Shown here: piece after piece, positions 43,254 through 51,132 of the stretch | How the letters are laid out: the number at the start of each line of letters is the position of its first letter | How positions within the stretch are numbered: the first letter of the stretch is position 1 | Origin: a candidate division Hyd24-12 bacterium UBA6080 | GTDB lineage: Bacteria > Fermentibacterota > Fermentibacteria > Fermentibacterales > JCC-6 | DNA length: 64,000 nucleotides | NCBI GenBank assembly: GCA_002436025.1 | Contig: DIXM01000016.1 | Coordinates: 29,330-93,329, forward strand | Reading direction: 5' to 3' | Translations under genes and position numbers: made by a program | Notes under the pieces: model-generated | Seen by the model: only the letters and a program-made list of their open reading frames with translations | Databases searched by the model: none | Told to the model about the DNA's origin: nothing

Positions 43254-43847
43254 CTACCCGATTTGCGAAGTGACGAACTCCCAATTCACGAGGTTTTCAA
43301 GGAATGCATCGATGTAGTCGCCGCGCCTGTTCTGGTAATCGAGATAGTAGGCATGTTCCCAAACATCGATCGTCAACAGTGGCTTCTCGCCCCTGGCAAT
43401 GGGGGTGTCGGCGTTGGATGTCTTCACAATGCCCAACGTGTCGGCTTTCAGAACGAGCCAGACCCACCCGCTGCCAAACTGGGCAAGTGCAGCCTGCTTG
43501 AACTGCTCAGCGAACTTCTCGTATCCTCCGAAGTTCGTGGCTATCTTCCCGGCTATGAGCCCGACGGGGGCTCCACCGCCACCAGGCAGCATCGATTGCC
43601 AGTAGAACGTGTGGTTCCACACTTGAGCCGCGTTGTTGAAGATCCCACTCCGTTCGGGATCGCCGGCAGTTTTCTTCACAATGCTCTCGAGGGTTTCTCC
43701 ATTGAGATCGGTGCCTTCCAGAAGCTTGTTCAAATTCGTGACGTAGGCTTGATGGTGTTTCCCATGGTGGAACTCAAGCGTTCGAGCACTTATGTGCGGC
43801 TCGAGGTCCCTGTTGCCATACGGCATCTCGGGCAGTGTGACAGGCAT
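43254..43847 (-). CDS. sodB: Superoxide dismutase, iron type
   Basis: The protein has 197 residues. The metal ligands are visible: H in EFHHGKHHQAYV, H in NHTFYW, and D and H in LTIDVWEHAYYLDYQNRR. The second-sphere glutamine in NNAAQVWNH points to iron rather than manganese. It removes superoxide in the cytoplasm. GAAGGG lies upstream of the ATG. Confidence 0.95.
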   Translation of the reverse strand: MPVTLPEMPYGNRDLEPHISARTLEFHHGKHHQAYVTNLNKLLEGTDLNGETLESIVKKTAGDPERSGIFNNAAQVWNHTFYWQSMLPGGGGAPVGLIAGKIATNFGGYEKFAEQFKQAALAQFGSGWVWLVLKADTLGIVKTSNADTPIARGEKPLLTIDVWEHAYYLDYQNRRGDYIDAFLENLVNWEFVTSQIG

Positions 43848-44073
43848 TTCAGTTTCCCTTCAATGATATGGAAGCGGCTGATTCAGTAACTCTTCCTGCG
43901 ATGATCACTGCAAACATCCCCGGCATGAAAGCTCAGGCAGGTGTAAGCGCAAGCCAGGATCAACACCAACCAGGTTCATTTTCATCATCGCATTACCTTC
44001 CCTGTCTGCCGACGACCGTTTTCAGCCCATACGGTCGAACGTCAGCCTTGAGGCGCATCTTCAAAACGGAACC

Positions 44074-44229
44074 CTAGATCGCCTCAGAGGCTTTGTCCGG
44101 CTTCTGGCATCCGCCTTTCTTTCCACCCTTCTTCTCACCTGCGGGCTTGTTCGCGCCTTTTCCTTTCCCGCCACCGTGGCCATCACGCGGTCCTTCGCCT
44201 TTCGGCCCTTTGCCATTCTTGTTCGGCAT
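44074..44229 (-). CDS. Gly/Lys-rich mini-protein
   Basis: The protein has 51 residues, more than half Gly and Lys (KNGKGPKGEGPRDGHGGGKG), with a single Cys in GGCQKPDK. The spacing of Gly and Pro near the start recalls DUF5320-type small proteins, without the usual Met and Cys clusters. AAGGTGAG lies six bases before ATG 44229. Function unknown. Confidence 0.55.
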   Translation of the reverse strand: MPNKNGKGPKGEGPRDGHGGGKGKGANKPAGEKKGGKKGGCQKPDKASEAI

Positions 44230-44785
44230 GTTTCTCACCTTCTCTCTCTGTTGTAAAGTAATCTCATCGTTGCCCTGTTAATTCTCTGCTGTCATTTGCA
44301 CAAGCAGATTTTTCTATTTCAATGCCTTGAACATATTGTTCATTCATATTATTGTCAAGAGAGATAGTATGACAATGATAAATATGTATACATACTTCTA
44401 TTGTTATTTTGCCATTGTTATGCATATGGTTATATGAAAGAGAACCTGCATTGTTGATTAAGTGCAGAGGCAAGCGTCAGCAGGTTTCAGTCGTTGGGAA
44501 CGAAGAGCTTACCCTGATACGGTCTTCTGTGGGGCCACCCTCTTGAGAAGGCTTCGTTTCCGAGCAGGGGGCTCTGATTGATCCATCGGGACCTGAAAAG
44601 CAGCAGTTTGCTGCATCCATGAGGCAGATGCATTTGAACGAAACGTCCTCGATCGTACGATAGCCCCGCTATTCAACTGAAAGGCATCCACGCTTCGTTG
44701 ACGTGGAACCGGCTTGGATGAAGTATGTGCGTCCTCCCCTGCGAGAAGACGCGAAACGACCAGTGTGGCCCGTGATTGGCTCTTT
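44230..44785. other. AT-rich gene-free stretch with inverted repeats
   Basis: From about 44,270 to 44,460 the sequence is strikingly AT-rich and no frame reads like protein. From 44,637 to 44,699 AACGAAACG and CGCTTCGTT form nine-base arms (one mismatch) around a loop that itself contains ATAGC/GCTAT and the palindrome TCGTACGA. It marks the boundary between the sulfur/redox genes and the small-gene accessory block. Confidence 0.5.
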
Positions 44786-45127
44786 TCAGGGTGAAAACAT
44801 CTCCTGCAGAACGGAGAGTATCCTCTGGAGTACCATCGGGGAGATCTTTTCGACATGCCGGACGAAGCGCTCACGATCTACAGTGCGGATCTGGTCAAGA
44901 ACCACAAAACCCTGCTTTTCCTGAAATAGACAGGGAATGCGAAACGGGTACTGATTACCGCCCGTCGTCAGTGGTGCCACGATATGAGTCCTGAGATGGG
45001 TATTGAGTTCATCCGGCGATACGACCACGCATGGCCGCATCTTCCGTATCTCTTCGCCCACGGTGGGATCAAGATTGATCAGGAACACATCGCCACGATT
45101 GACCTCAGGGACTTTCACCATGTCCAT
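44786..45127 (-). CDS. mazF: Toxin, MazF/PemK family
   Basis: The protein has 113 residues. The MazF fold is clear: NRGDVFLINLDPTVGEEIRK, RPCVVVSPDELN, IVAPLTTG, GFVVLDQIRTVDRERF. MazF toxins cleave mRNA at short motifs. The gene overlaps the antitoxin by 13 bases and is translated after it. Confidence 0.92.
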   Translation of the reverse strand: MDMVKVPEVNRGDVFLINLDPTVGEEIRKMRPCVVVSPDELNTHLRTHIVAPLTTGGNQYPFRIPCLFQEKQGFVVLDQIRTVDRERFVRHVEKISPMVLQRILSVLQEMFSP

Positions 45128-45363
45128 TCAGCTTCGTCAAACTCCGTGGGACAATGCTCATGCAAGACCTTGTCTTCATTGTTCCGGTTCAATGCAATTG
45201 CTGCGTCGGCCCAGCCGGTCCGTGGTGTTCCTGCCCGGGAAATCACTATTGAGCCGTCGTGAATCTCCAGGTCGACTTCTTCTGAAAGACCGGCCTGGGC
45301 AATGAGCGGCTTTGGAAGCCTGATGCCTCTCGAATTCCCGATTTGTATCAACCGTGTCCTCAT
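45115..45363 (-). CDS. mazE: Antitoxin, MazE/AbrB family
   Basis: The protein has 82 residues. The swapped-hairpin DNA-binding domain reads IQIGNSRGIRLPKPLIAQAG, followed by a tail ending in EFDEAEWTW that would occupy the toxin's RNA groove. GGAGG lies upstream of the ATG. Confidence 0.9.
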   Translation of the reverse strand: MRTRLIQIGNSRGIRLPKPLIAQAGLSEEVDLEIHDGSIVISRAGTPRTGWADAAIALNRNNEDKVLHEHCPTEFDEAEWTW

Positions 45364-45378
45364 GTTTCCTCCAATTAA

Positions 45379-45415
45379 GTAATTACATTGTAGTAACCGG
45401 AGGGTGGGATGTCAA
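45379..45415 (-). promoter_or_regulatory. Promoter and operator of the first mazEF operon
   Basis: On the minus strand TTGACA (45415-45410) and TACAAT (45392-45387) are 17 bases apart, 11 of 12 consensus bases. TTAC-n6-GTAA (45383-45396) encloses the -10, and the palindrome GTAATTAC (45379-45386) covers the expected start of transcription. These fit autorepression by MazE. Confidence 0.7.
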
Positions 45416-45492
45416 GACCATAAAGGGAGCATTACCACCTGACCTGCGCACTTGTCGCCGCTCAGCGATCTGCAGGCGGCTTGTTCGCCCCT

Positions 45493-46218
45493 TCATTCCG
45501 GCCCTTTCCCAAAATCGTAGTAGTAGTGATCGGCGGCCTCCTGATCGTGTCCCGAAAGAATTCGGGAGACAAGCCGGCGGTTGCGGAAGAGATACCAGTC
45601 TCCGAAAAGGTCGAACTTTCGGCACGATGTAACTATGCAGGCACGGTTGATGATCCCGTAGCGAAGCCCGCAACGCCGACCATACGCGCGCAGGCGGCGT
45701 GCGAAATCGACATCCTCTGCACTGACGAACCCTTCATCGAAACCGCCCAGGGCATCGAACGTCTCCCGGCGCATCCAGAACATGCCTGCCCAGCCGCGCT
45801 CAAGAAGCAGTCGCGGAGCGAAAGTCAAAGAGCTGAAAAAAATGCCCACTGACATCCTTTCGGGCATGATCCTGACCCCGCCGCCGACATACCTGCCGGT
45901 TGAGAGCCTTCGCGACACCTCGGACAGCATGTTGGCAGACATCCGGCTGTCAGCATCGATGGTGACTACCGTACCGGCCTGGCTGCAGAGGATCCCTGCG
46001 TTCCGAATTCTCGCCAGATTCCTGGCGGGTTCAGCAACAACACTGGCACCAAAGCCCTTGGCAATGGACTCCGTACGATCGGTACACCGGTTGAGTACGA
46101 CGACGATCTCGACCGGGGCAGACAGATGATCTTCCGCCGTCCTTACCGACGAAAGACAACGGGGCAGGCAGACCTCCTCGTTGTGCGCCGGGATAACGAC
46201 CGAGATCTCTGGCTTCAT
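45493..46218 (-). CDS. Glycosyltransferase family 2
   Basis: The protein has 241 residues of GT-A fold: ISVVIPAHNEEVCLPRCL, the DxD-type TIDADSRM, GGFDEGFVSAEDVDFARRL (the ED acceptor site). No transmembrane helix is seen. It probably adds a sugar to a lipid or surface glycan. Start 46218 has GGGG upstream; ATG 46230 inside the previous gene is the alternative. Confidence 0.85.
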   Translation of the reverse strand: MKPEISVVIPAHNEEVCLPRCLSSVRTAEDHLSAPVEIVVVLNRCTDRTESIAKGFGASVVAEPARNLARIRNAGILCSQAGTVVTIDADSRMSANMLSEVSRRLSTGRYVGGGVRIMPERMSVGIFFSSLTFAPRLLLERGWAGMFWMRRETFDALGGFDEGFVSAEDVDFARRLRAYGRRCGLRYGIINRACIVTSCRKFDLFGDWYLFRNRRLVSRILSGHDQEAADHYYYDFGKGPE

Positions 46219-46219
46219 C

Positions 46220-47143
46220 TCATTCCCCATCCGCAGGAAGGAAGGCTCCACGCCGCCGTGCCGCACGCAGAAGCAGCACTGCCGCTGCGGCTATCGACAC
46301 CAGGACCAACAGCGAGCTTTCCGGACCGAACACCCCGCCGGTCAGCCAATCAGGTCCGGCGTAACGGCTTTCGATCGGAGCTAGCGCTCGCCAGTCCTCA
46401 ATGCCGGAAAGAGGCACGCCGCTTAAAAGGATGGTGAAGTTCCATGCCGCGTGATTGGCAGCCACCACCCACAGGTTGCGCGTCAGGATGAACAGCCCGG
46501 CCCAGAGCAGGCCAAGCAGGGTCACCGACACCAGCATGGCCATCACGTCGCCTGTGCTGCCGTGCCCGATATTGCCAAGATGCTGCAGCGAGAACACAAC
46601 TGCCTGTACTGCCAGCGCCACCCCCGTTCCCCAGGCCCGCTCGAGCACCCGGAACAACAAACAGCGGTAGACCAGCTCTTCAAGAACAGCCGCTATGCCG
46701 AGCACACCCGCCACGCCCCAAAGCGCCGGCGAAAAACCACGGAACAGCACAAGTTCATAGGCACCGAGCAGAAACAACAAGGCGATCGGCACCCCCACCA
46801 GGACAACGCCAACTGCGCCACCGGACGCCAGACGAAGTGGTTGCAGTCGCAACTCGGTCGCTTCACGCTTTTCATGCCAGTGAACGTATCCCCAGTAGGC
46901 CGCCACGACCGCCAGCATGATGCCGGCGCGCCTGAATGTACTGAGCAATTCGGTCCCGGGGTGGAACACAGCGTCAACAAGTGGCAGCAGCCCCTGTCGA
47001 ATGAGCACCACCGCACCAAGGATGGCCGCCGTACCGAGCAGCAGCGAGATCAGCGCCCGTCTGACGACGCGCAGTGGCTTCCGTCCGATGCTTCCGGGTG
47101 CCGGTGAAAGGCTGCCGCCTGGTTCGGTACTCTCAGGAGGCAT
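46220..47143 (-). CDS. CPBP-family intramembrane metalloprotease
   Basis: The protein has 307 residues with about seven hydrophobic helices. The CPBP motifs are in order: EELVYR (EExxxR), FSLQH (FxxxH) and NHAAWN (HxxxN). Family members cleave CAAX-like or other substrates in the membrane; some give self-immunity to bacteriocins. ATG 47143 has GGGG upstream. It is followed by the glycosyltransferase with almost no gap. Confidence 0.82.
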   Translation of the reverse strand: MPPESTEPGGSLSPAPGSIGRKPLRVVRRALISLLLGTAAILGAVVLIRQGLLPLVDAVFHPGTELLSTFRRAGIMLAVVAAYWGYVHWHEKREATELRLQPLRLASGGAVGVVLVGVPIALLFLLGAYELVLFRGFSPALWGVAGVLGIAAVLEELVYRCLLFRVLERAWGTGVALAVQAVVFSLQHLGNIGHGSTGDVMAMLVSVTLLGLLWAGLFILTRNLWVVAANHAAWNFTILLSGVPLSGIEDWRALAPIESRYAGPDWLTGGVFGPESSLLVLVSIAAAAVLLLRAARRRGAFLPADGE

Positions 47144-47242
47144 TGCATCCCCGCTGGATAAGATGATCCGGAGTGTTGTGGCGGCCAATGGAAAGTGATC
47201 CCCAGCGCCCGCGTTCACCACTTGCCAGGTGCAGCCAACCGT

Positions 47243-47638
47243 TCATGACTCATGCTCGACATCGGTTGGCAGAACCACCCATGGGTGCTTCCGGTCCAGA
47301 TAAACAGTGACTCGGGGAGCCGGAAAGGACGGGTCGGCAAAAGCACCCACTGGAATCCCGTAGAACCCTTCAAGCCCCTCCGCTTCGTAGTACACAGTGG
47401 CGCCGCAGTCAGGGCAGAAATGGAAGGTTATCGTTCCCCCGTCGTCCGGTATCCTCGTAAAGGCTTTGGATTCTCCACTTACAGAAACGTCTTCCCTGCG
47501 GAAACGTGCCTGCACGCCGAAAACGCTGCCCGTTCTAAGCTGGCAGGCAAGACAGTGGCATATTGATATCCTTGCCGGTTCACCGGTGACCCGGGCTGTA
47601 AGCCTGCCGCAACTGCAGGAGGCCACTCTCTCTGTCAT
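47243..47638 (-). CDS. GFA/CENP-V-type zinc protein
   Basis: The protein has 131 residues. Zinc ligands are spread as in the glutathione-dependent formaldehyde-activating family: CSCGRL, CHCLACQ and FHFCPDCGATVY. The fold binds two zinc ions; true formaldehyde activation is not shown for most members. The start is within the stop of a mini reading frame (ATGA) with AAGGAG upstream. Confidence 0.85.
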   Translation of the reverse strand: MTERVASCSCGRLTARVTGEPARISICHCLACQLRTGSVFGVQARFRREDVSVSGESKAFTRIPDDGGTITFHFCPDCGATVYYEAEGLEGFYGIPVGAFADPSFPAPRVTVYLDRKHPWVVLPTDVEHES

Positions 47639-47703
47639 GCTGTCTCCTTCAGGTTATACCCGGCAACCGCCATAACCAGCTCCTCCGCCTCTGCCCCGTT
47701 CAT
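47635..47703 (-). CDS. Possible mini reading frame coupled to the GFA gene
   Basis: A frame of 22 codons (begins MNGAEAEELVMAV) ends in the ATGA overlap of the GFA start. It lies in the same frame as, and after the stop of, the upstream acetyltransferase. It has no ribosome site and may be the tail of a lost gene or a leader. Confidence 0.25.
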   Translation of the reverse strand: MNGAEAEELVMAVAGYNLKETA

Positions 47704-47733
47704 GGCAGACACATGGTTCAACCAGGGTTGCGG

Positions 47734-48267
47734 TCAGTGCTTCAGGTTTTCCCATTCCGCCCTCAGAATTCCCATGTCAACAAGATCGGCAAAGCTTCCG
47801 TTGATCCATCTGTATTGTCTCTGCCTGCCTTCTTCAACAAATCCGCAGGAGAGAAAGCATTTGATCGCCCTTTCATTCTTCGAGTTTGTCAGAAGAGCAA
47901 TTCTGTGCGCACCCAGATACTGAAACGCGAAATCAACAACAAGCCTGGTGACTTCCGAGCCATAGCCCTGGCCCCAATTCTCAGGGTTGCCTATTGTCAG
48001 TCCGTATATGTAACAGCCGGGATAGCTGGTCAGATTCTTCAGTGAGCAATAGCCTATGTAGTTGCCCTCCAATTCGATTGCAAAAAAGTTCAGATTCTCA
48101 TCCCTCTTCGTGCAAAGCTCGTACCAATCCTCGGTTGCTTCGATTGGGTTTACATGCGGAAGACCACCGCTTAATGTGGTCAACTCCATGTTCTGGAAGA
48201 ACTCGTGCTGTATCGGAATGTCCTCCCGGGTCACCGGTCGAAGCAGTACTCTTTCACCCTTGATCAT
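47734..48267 (-). CDS. GNAT-family N-acetyltransferase (RimJ/RimL type)
   Basis: The protein has 177 residues with the RimJ/RimL layout: RVLLRPVTREDIP at the start, GYCSLKN, then acetyl-CoA motif IGNPENWGQGYGSEVTRLVV and a final EEGRQRQYRWINGSFADLV segment. It may acetylate protein N-termini or small molecules. It forms an ATGA overlap with the VOC gene before it. Confidence 0.85.
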   Translation of the reverse strand: MIKGERVLLRPVTREDIPIQHEFFQNMELTTLSGGLPHVNPIEATEDWYELCTKRDENLNFFAIELEGNYIGYCSLKNLTSYPGCYIYGLTIGNPENWGQGYGSEVTRLVVDFAFQYLGAHRIALLTNSKNERAIKCFLSCGFVEEGRQRQYRWINGSFADLVDMGILRAEWENLKH

Positions 48268-48737
48268 CGCGTTTCCCCCTGCTTGATGACACACAACGCC
48301 GCACCCCGGCAGGCCCCAGGATGATTTTCAGCATTCGTCCACGCGTGCAGCGCCTGAACAACATCCACACCATTCCCATCGGGGTCCTTGATGTTGAAAA
48401 ACCGATAGCCCCAGGGCGTGTCCTTCGGAGGTTCCTTCACCCCGATACCCAGGGCTTGTATCCTCTTGTACTCGTAGTCCACATCAGGCACTTGGAACTC
48501 GAACCCCTGGCATGCGTTGAACTCCCGCGGGACGTATTCCCCGTCGTAGTTCACCACGAGAAGTACTGTCCCACCCCGGTTGTCGCCAAACCAAATCTCG
48601 ATTCGATGAGGCCCGCCATGCGATTCATCGATGCTCGCGCCCAGAACGGTCCTGTAGAACTCCGCAAGCCTTTTCGGATCAGCCGAAACGATGTTCACGC
48701 ATTTGAGTTGCATCGAGGTACCGCCAGATCCGGTCAT
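48264..48737 (-). CDS. VOC-superfamily protein (glyoxalase/bleomycin-resistance fold)
   Basis: The protein has 157 residues. Two beta-alpha-beta-beta-beta modules are visible (VNIVSADPKRLAEFYRTVLG; GFEFQVPDVDYEYKRIQALG; FFNIKDPDGNGVDVVQAL). Metal ligands are partly present. The substrate is unknown. ATG 48737 has GGAAGGGA at the right distance. It is co-transcribed with the acetyltransferase. Confidence 0.8.
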   Translation of the reverse strand: MTGSGGTSMQLKCVNIVSADPKRLAEFYRTVLGASIDESHGGPHRIEIWFGDNRGGTVLLVVNYDGEYVPREFNACQGFEFQVPDVDYEYKRIQALGIGVKEPPKDTPWGYRFFNIKDPDGNGVDVVQALHAWTNAENHPGACRGAALCVIKQGETR

Positions 48738-48834
48738 GCTCAATCCCTTCCAGCCCAGCGCTGTGAGCTCTTACGCATTCGCATATTCAGGGAATCGGTA
48801 AACTCCCCGAAAACGGCGATCAGTGACCCTCTTC

Positions 48835-49446
48835 TCATCCCCGCTCCCCGTCAGGCTTTCCGAAGAGCTGAACATAGAAGTACTCGCCGCCATCAAGAGT
48901 TGAAAGCGGTACAAGCCCGAGAAACTTCTGAAGGTCTTCCGGGGATAAACGCCGTTCCATCGGGGGCCCGAAGGGTGTTGCCCGTTTCACCATCTCAAGG
49001 ACGGCAAGTTTTCCCCCGGGAGCAAGAAGACGCCTGACCTCTTCCCTGAAGCCGGGGATCTGCCCGGGGTTGAAGCCGTGGACAACGTTCGACAGGTAGA
49101 TCAGGTCAAAGGTTGAAGACGGCAGACCTGTGTTGACCGTTATGTCACCCACCAGCGCGGTGATGTTGGTTCCGGCGCTCTCAGCCTTCAGCGCGGCAAT
49201 GCCTGCATCGTCACTGTCGAGGGCGTACACCCTGCCCCCGCTCCCCACCAGCCGGGAAAACTCCTTCGACATGTAGCCACCCCCGCAGCCGGCATCGAGA
49301 ACGGTCTGCCCCGGTTGTATCCCCAGCACAGCAAGAACGGCTTTCTTGTCCAGAAAGCTCTCAGTTGTCTTCCCCCGGTGGCTGTGTTCAGGGGCAGCGT
49401 GCTTCTCGTAATGACCCATACCGCTGCAGTCCCTGTCGTCCTTCAT
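48835..49446 (-). CDS. Class I SAM-dependent methyltransferase
   Basis: The protein has 203 residues. The SAM-binding motif is VLDAGCGGGYMSKEFSRLVG, with an acidic VYALDSDD at strand 2 and LIYLSNVVHGF as motif IV. The N-terminus is rich in His (HYEKHAAPEHSHRG), which might bind a metal. The substrate is unknown. Confidence 0.82.
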   Translation of the reverse strand: MKDDRDCSGMGHYEKHAAPEHSHRGKTTESFLDKKAVLAVLGIQPGQTVLDAGCGGGYMSKEFSRLVGSGGRVYALDSDDAGIAALKAESAGTNITALVGDITVNTGLPSSTFDLIYLSNVVHGFNPGQIPGFREEVRRLLAPGGKLAVLEMVKRATPFGPPMERRLSPEDLQKFLGLVPLSTLDGGEYFYVQLFGKPDGERG

Positions 49447-49477
49447 GGTGTGCTCCAGGGCAGGCGGTTTCCGGGGC

Positions 49478-49867
49478 TCACCCCATCATCTCTGCGGCAG
49501 CAAGAAGCCCGGCCTTGATGATAAGTTCCTCGGGAACGGCCTCGTATGTATTCGACCCTACCTCGAGCGTCCTGCACTGGGAGTCGCCACAGGCGTCGCA
49601 GCACTGGCTCTGGCCGGTGCTGCCCCCCACCCAGTCCTCGAGGGACTTCCCGTTGATCCAGATCCGGTTGGACTGGAGGGGGTCGCCGGAAAAGGTTGCC
49701 TGGTCAAGTTCAGCTCTCTCAAGCGACACTTCGATGCCCAGGGGAGCAAGCACTCTTTCAAGCTTGCCGATCGCGTTCCCTGTGGCGTCCCCGGTGCAGG
49801 AGCAGCGTTCACAGGTTGCACCCTCGTCGTTCACAAGGCGCTGCCACTTCACGAACATCTTTTTCAT
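49478..49867 (-). CDS. DUF2703 cysteine-rich protein
   Basis: The protein has 129 residues. It has the DUF2703 start (MKKMFVKWQRLV), a CERCSCTG motif near residue 19 and a second cluster SQCCDACGDSQC near residue 92. The seven or so cysteines suggest a metal or metalloid site; function is unknown. ATG 49867 has AAGGG upstream; an earlier ATG at 49900 gives an 11-residue extension that looks non-native. Confidence 0.75.
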   Translation of the reverse strand: MKKMFVKWQRLVNDEGATCERCSCTGDATGNAIGKLERVLAPLGIEVSLERAELDQATFSGDPLQSNRIWINGKSLEDWVGGSTGQSQCCDACGDSQCRTLEVGSNTYEAVPEELIIKAGLLAAAEMMG

Positions 49868-49900
49868 CACATGCCCTTCATCCAGAAAAATGGAATTCAT

Positions 49901-50518
49901 TCAATCCCTCACAAGAGCCATAGCGGCCCTGATGTCCTCCTCTATCATCCGGCGCTTGCTCTTCTCGATGAAGAAACTTGGCCCGGCCTGCAGATAGGAT
50001 GGGAACACCCTGGCTCCTTTGTAGAAATACTTCTCCGCCCTTATCCTGTAGGTTGAACCGGCAGGAATGACCCTTTTGAGCCCCTGACGCACCGCGATGC
50101 AGTTCAGGGCCCTTTTCGCCACATCACCCATGGGAAGGTATGCCCTGATGGACGGAAAGAGTTCCAGCTCCCTCTCAAGCAACACGCTGCATTCCTTTAC
50201 CGTGGAAGTGTTTATGGCGTATCCGGTCTTGCCGCACTTCACCGCGGTCGTCATGTAAACCCCAAGGCCAAGTATGTCGGAAGCCGATTCGACGCTTTCC
50301 CCGGCGTCACGGAAGGCCTGCAGCGTTGTCCGAAGGAAAAGGGGATCTCCCGGCGAATAGTAGTGATCTTCGGGATCTGCGGGAGCCGCCTCGGAGATCA
50401 GCACCACGTATACCCTCCCCGGGTCTACCTCCACTCCGGGAACCGCAAAACTCCCGTGCCGGACATCCGCGCAGGGCAACCCCGCGCACATAACCGAATT
50501 GGATGGTGTTACTCCCAT
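49901..50518 (-). CDS. Uracil-DNA-glycosylase-fold protein
   Basis: The protein has 205 residues. The region VYVVLISEAAPADPEDHYYS corresponds to the water-activating loop of family 4/5-like glycosylases, followed by TTAVKCGKTGYAI and LPMGDVAKRALN. No iron-sulfur cysteine set is present. It may excise damaged bases. ATG 50518 has GGGAGGC upstream. Confidence 0.65.
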   Translation of the reverse strand: MGVTPSNSVMCAGLPCADVRHGSFAVPGVEVDPGRVYVVLISEAAPADPEDHYYSPGDPLFLRTTLQAFRDAGESVESASDILGLGVYMTTAVKCGKTGYAINTSTVKECSVLLERELELFPSIRAYLPMGDVAKRALNCIAVRQGLKRVIPAGSTYRIRAEKYFYKGARVFPSYLQAGPSFFIEKSKRRMIEEDIRAAMALVRD

Positions 50519-50596
50519 GCTGCCTCCCTGACCGAGCGGGGAACTCATGTACGAATTGGAATATATCCTGGCTCTGTGATCCAGGGGAAAGCGGCC

Positions 50597-51016
50597 TCAC
50601 TCCAACGGGGGAAGGTTCCCCGTCACATTGCCATGCTCATCGGTATTGAGAAGCCCCTTCGAGCAGTCCAGCAACACCAGTTCGTTGCCCCAGGGGTCGC
50701 GGACAACGCAACACCGGCCTATGCGGATGTCGAAGGGAGACACTTTCACGCTGCCCCCGGCCTCAACGATAGCCCGGGCCGCTTCATCGGCGTTTTGAAC
50801 GAGCAGGTCTGTCTCGGGGCTTCCGCCGCGGGTGTGGATGACTATCTCGGTCCCGTCCACGGGCATTCTGAGTCCGGCGGAATCGCCGTCCCTCCATAGA
50901 AGTTCCAGCCCGAGCGCATCCCGGTAGAAGGCCAGGCCCGATTCAAGGTCTTCAACGGGAAACCTTACACAGTCCACCCGGCACAGAAGGGCAGGCCCAG
51001 GCTTGTCAGTATTCAT
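50597..51016 (-). CDS. VOC-superfamily protein
   Basis: The protein has 139 residues: RVDCVRFPVEDLESGLAFYR, ALGLELLWRDGDSAGLRMP, and WGNELVLLDCSKG. The fold is that of glyoxalase and dioxygenase-like proteins; no substrate is indicated. The start is uncertain: ATG 51016 fits the fold but has a poor ribosome site, and the frame is open to 51115. Confidence 0.75.
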   Translation of the reverse strand: MNTDKPGPALLCRVDCVRFPVEDLESGLAFYRDALGLELLWRDGDSAGLRMPVDGTEIVIHTRGGSPETDLLVQNADEAARAIVEAGGSVKVSPFDIRIGRCCVVRDPWGNELVLLDCSKGLLNTDEHGNVTGNLPPLE

Positions 51017-51132
51017 TGCACAGGTAGTTTTGCCGGCTGGCAACGGGCAGTCCATCCCCCAAAACCTCGACATGACAGGGAAAGGCAACTGCATGGGCTT
51101 GCCCGGGCCACACATGAAGAGGCGGGAAAGGG

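Noticed and set aside
44509..44874. Minus-strand frame of 121 codons after mazF
   Set aside because: Overlaps mazF in another frame, basic and Ser-rich, no homology pattern.
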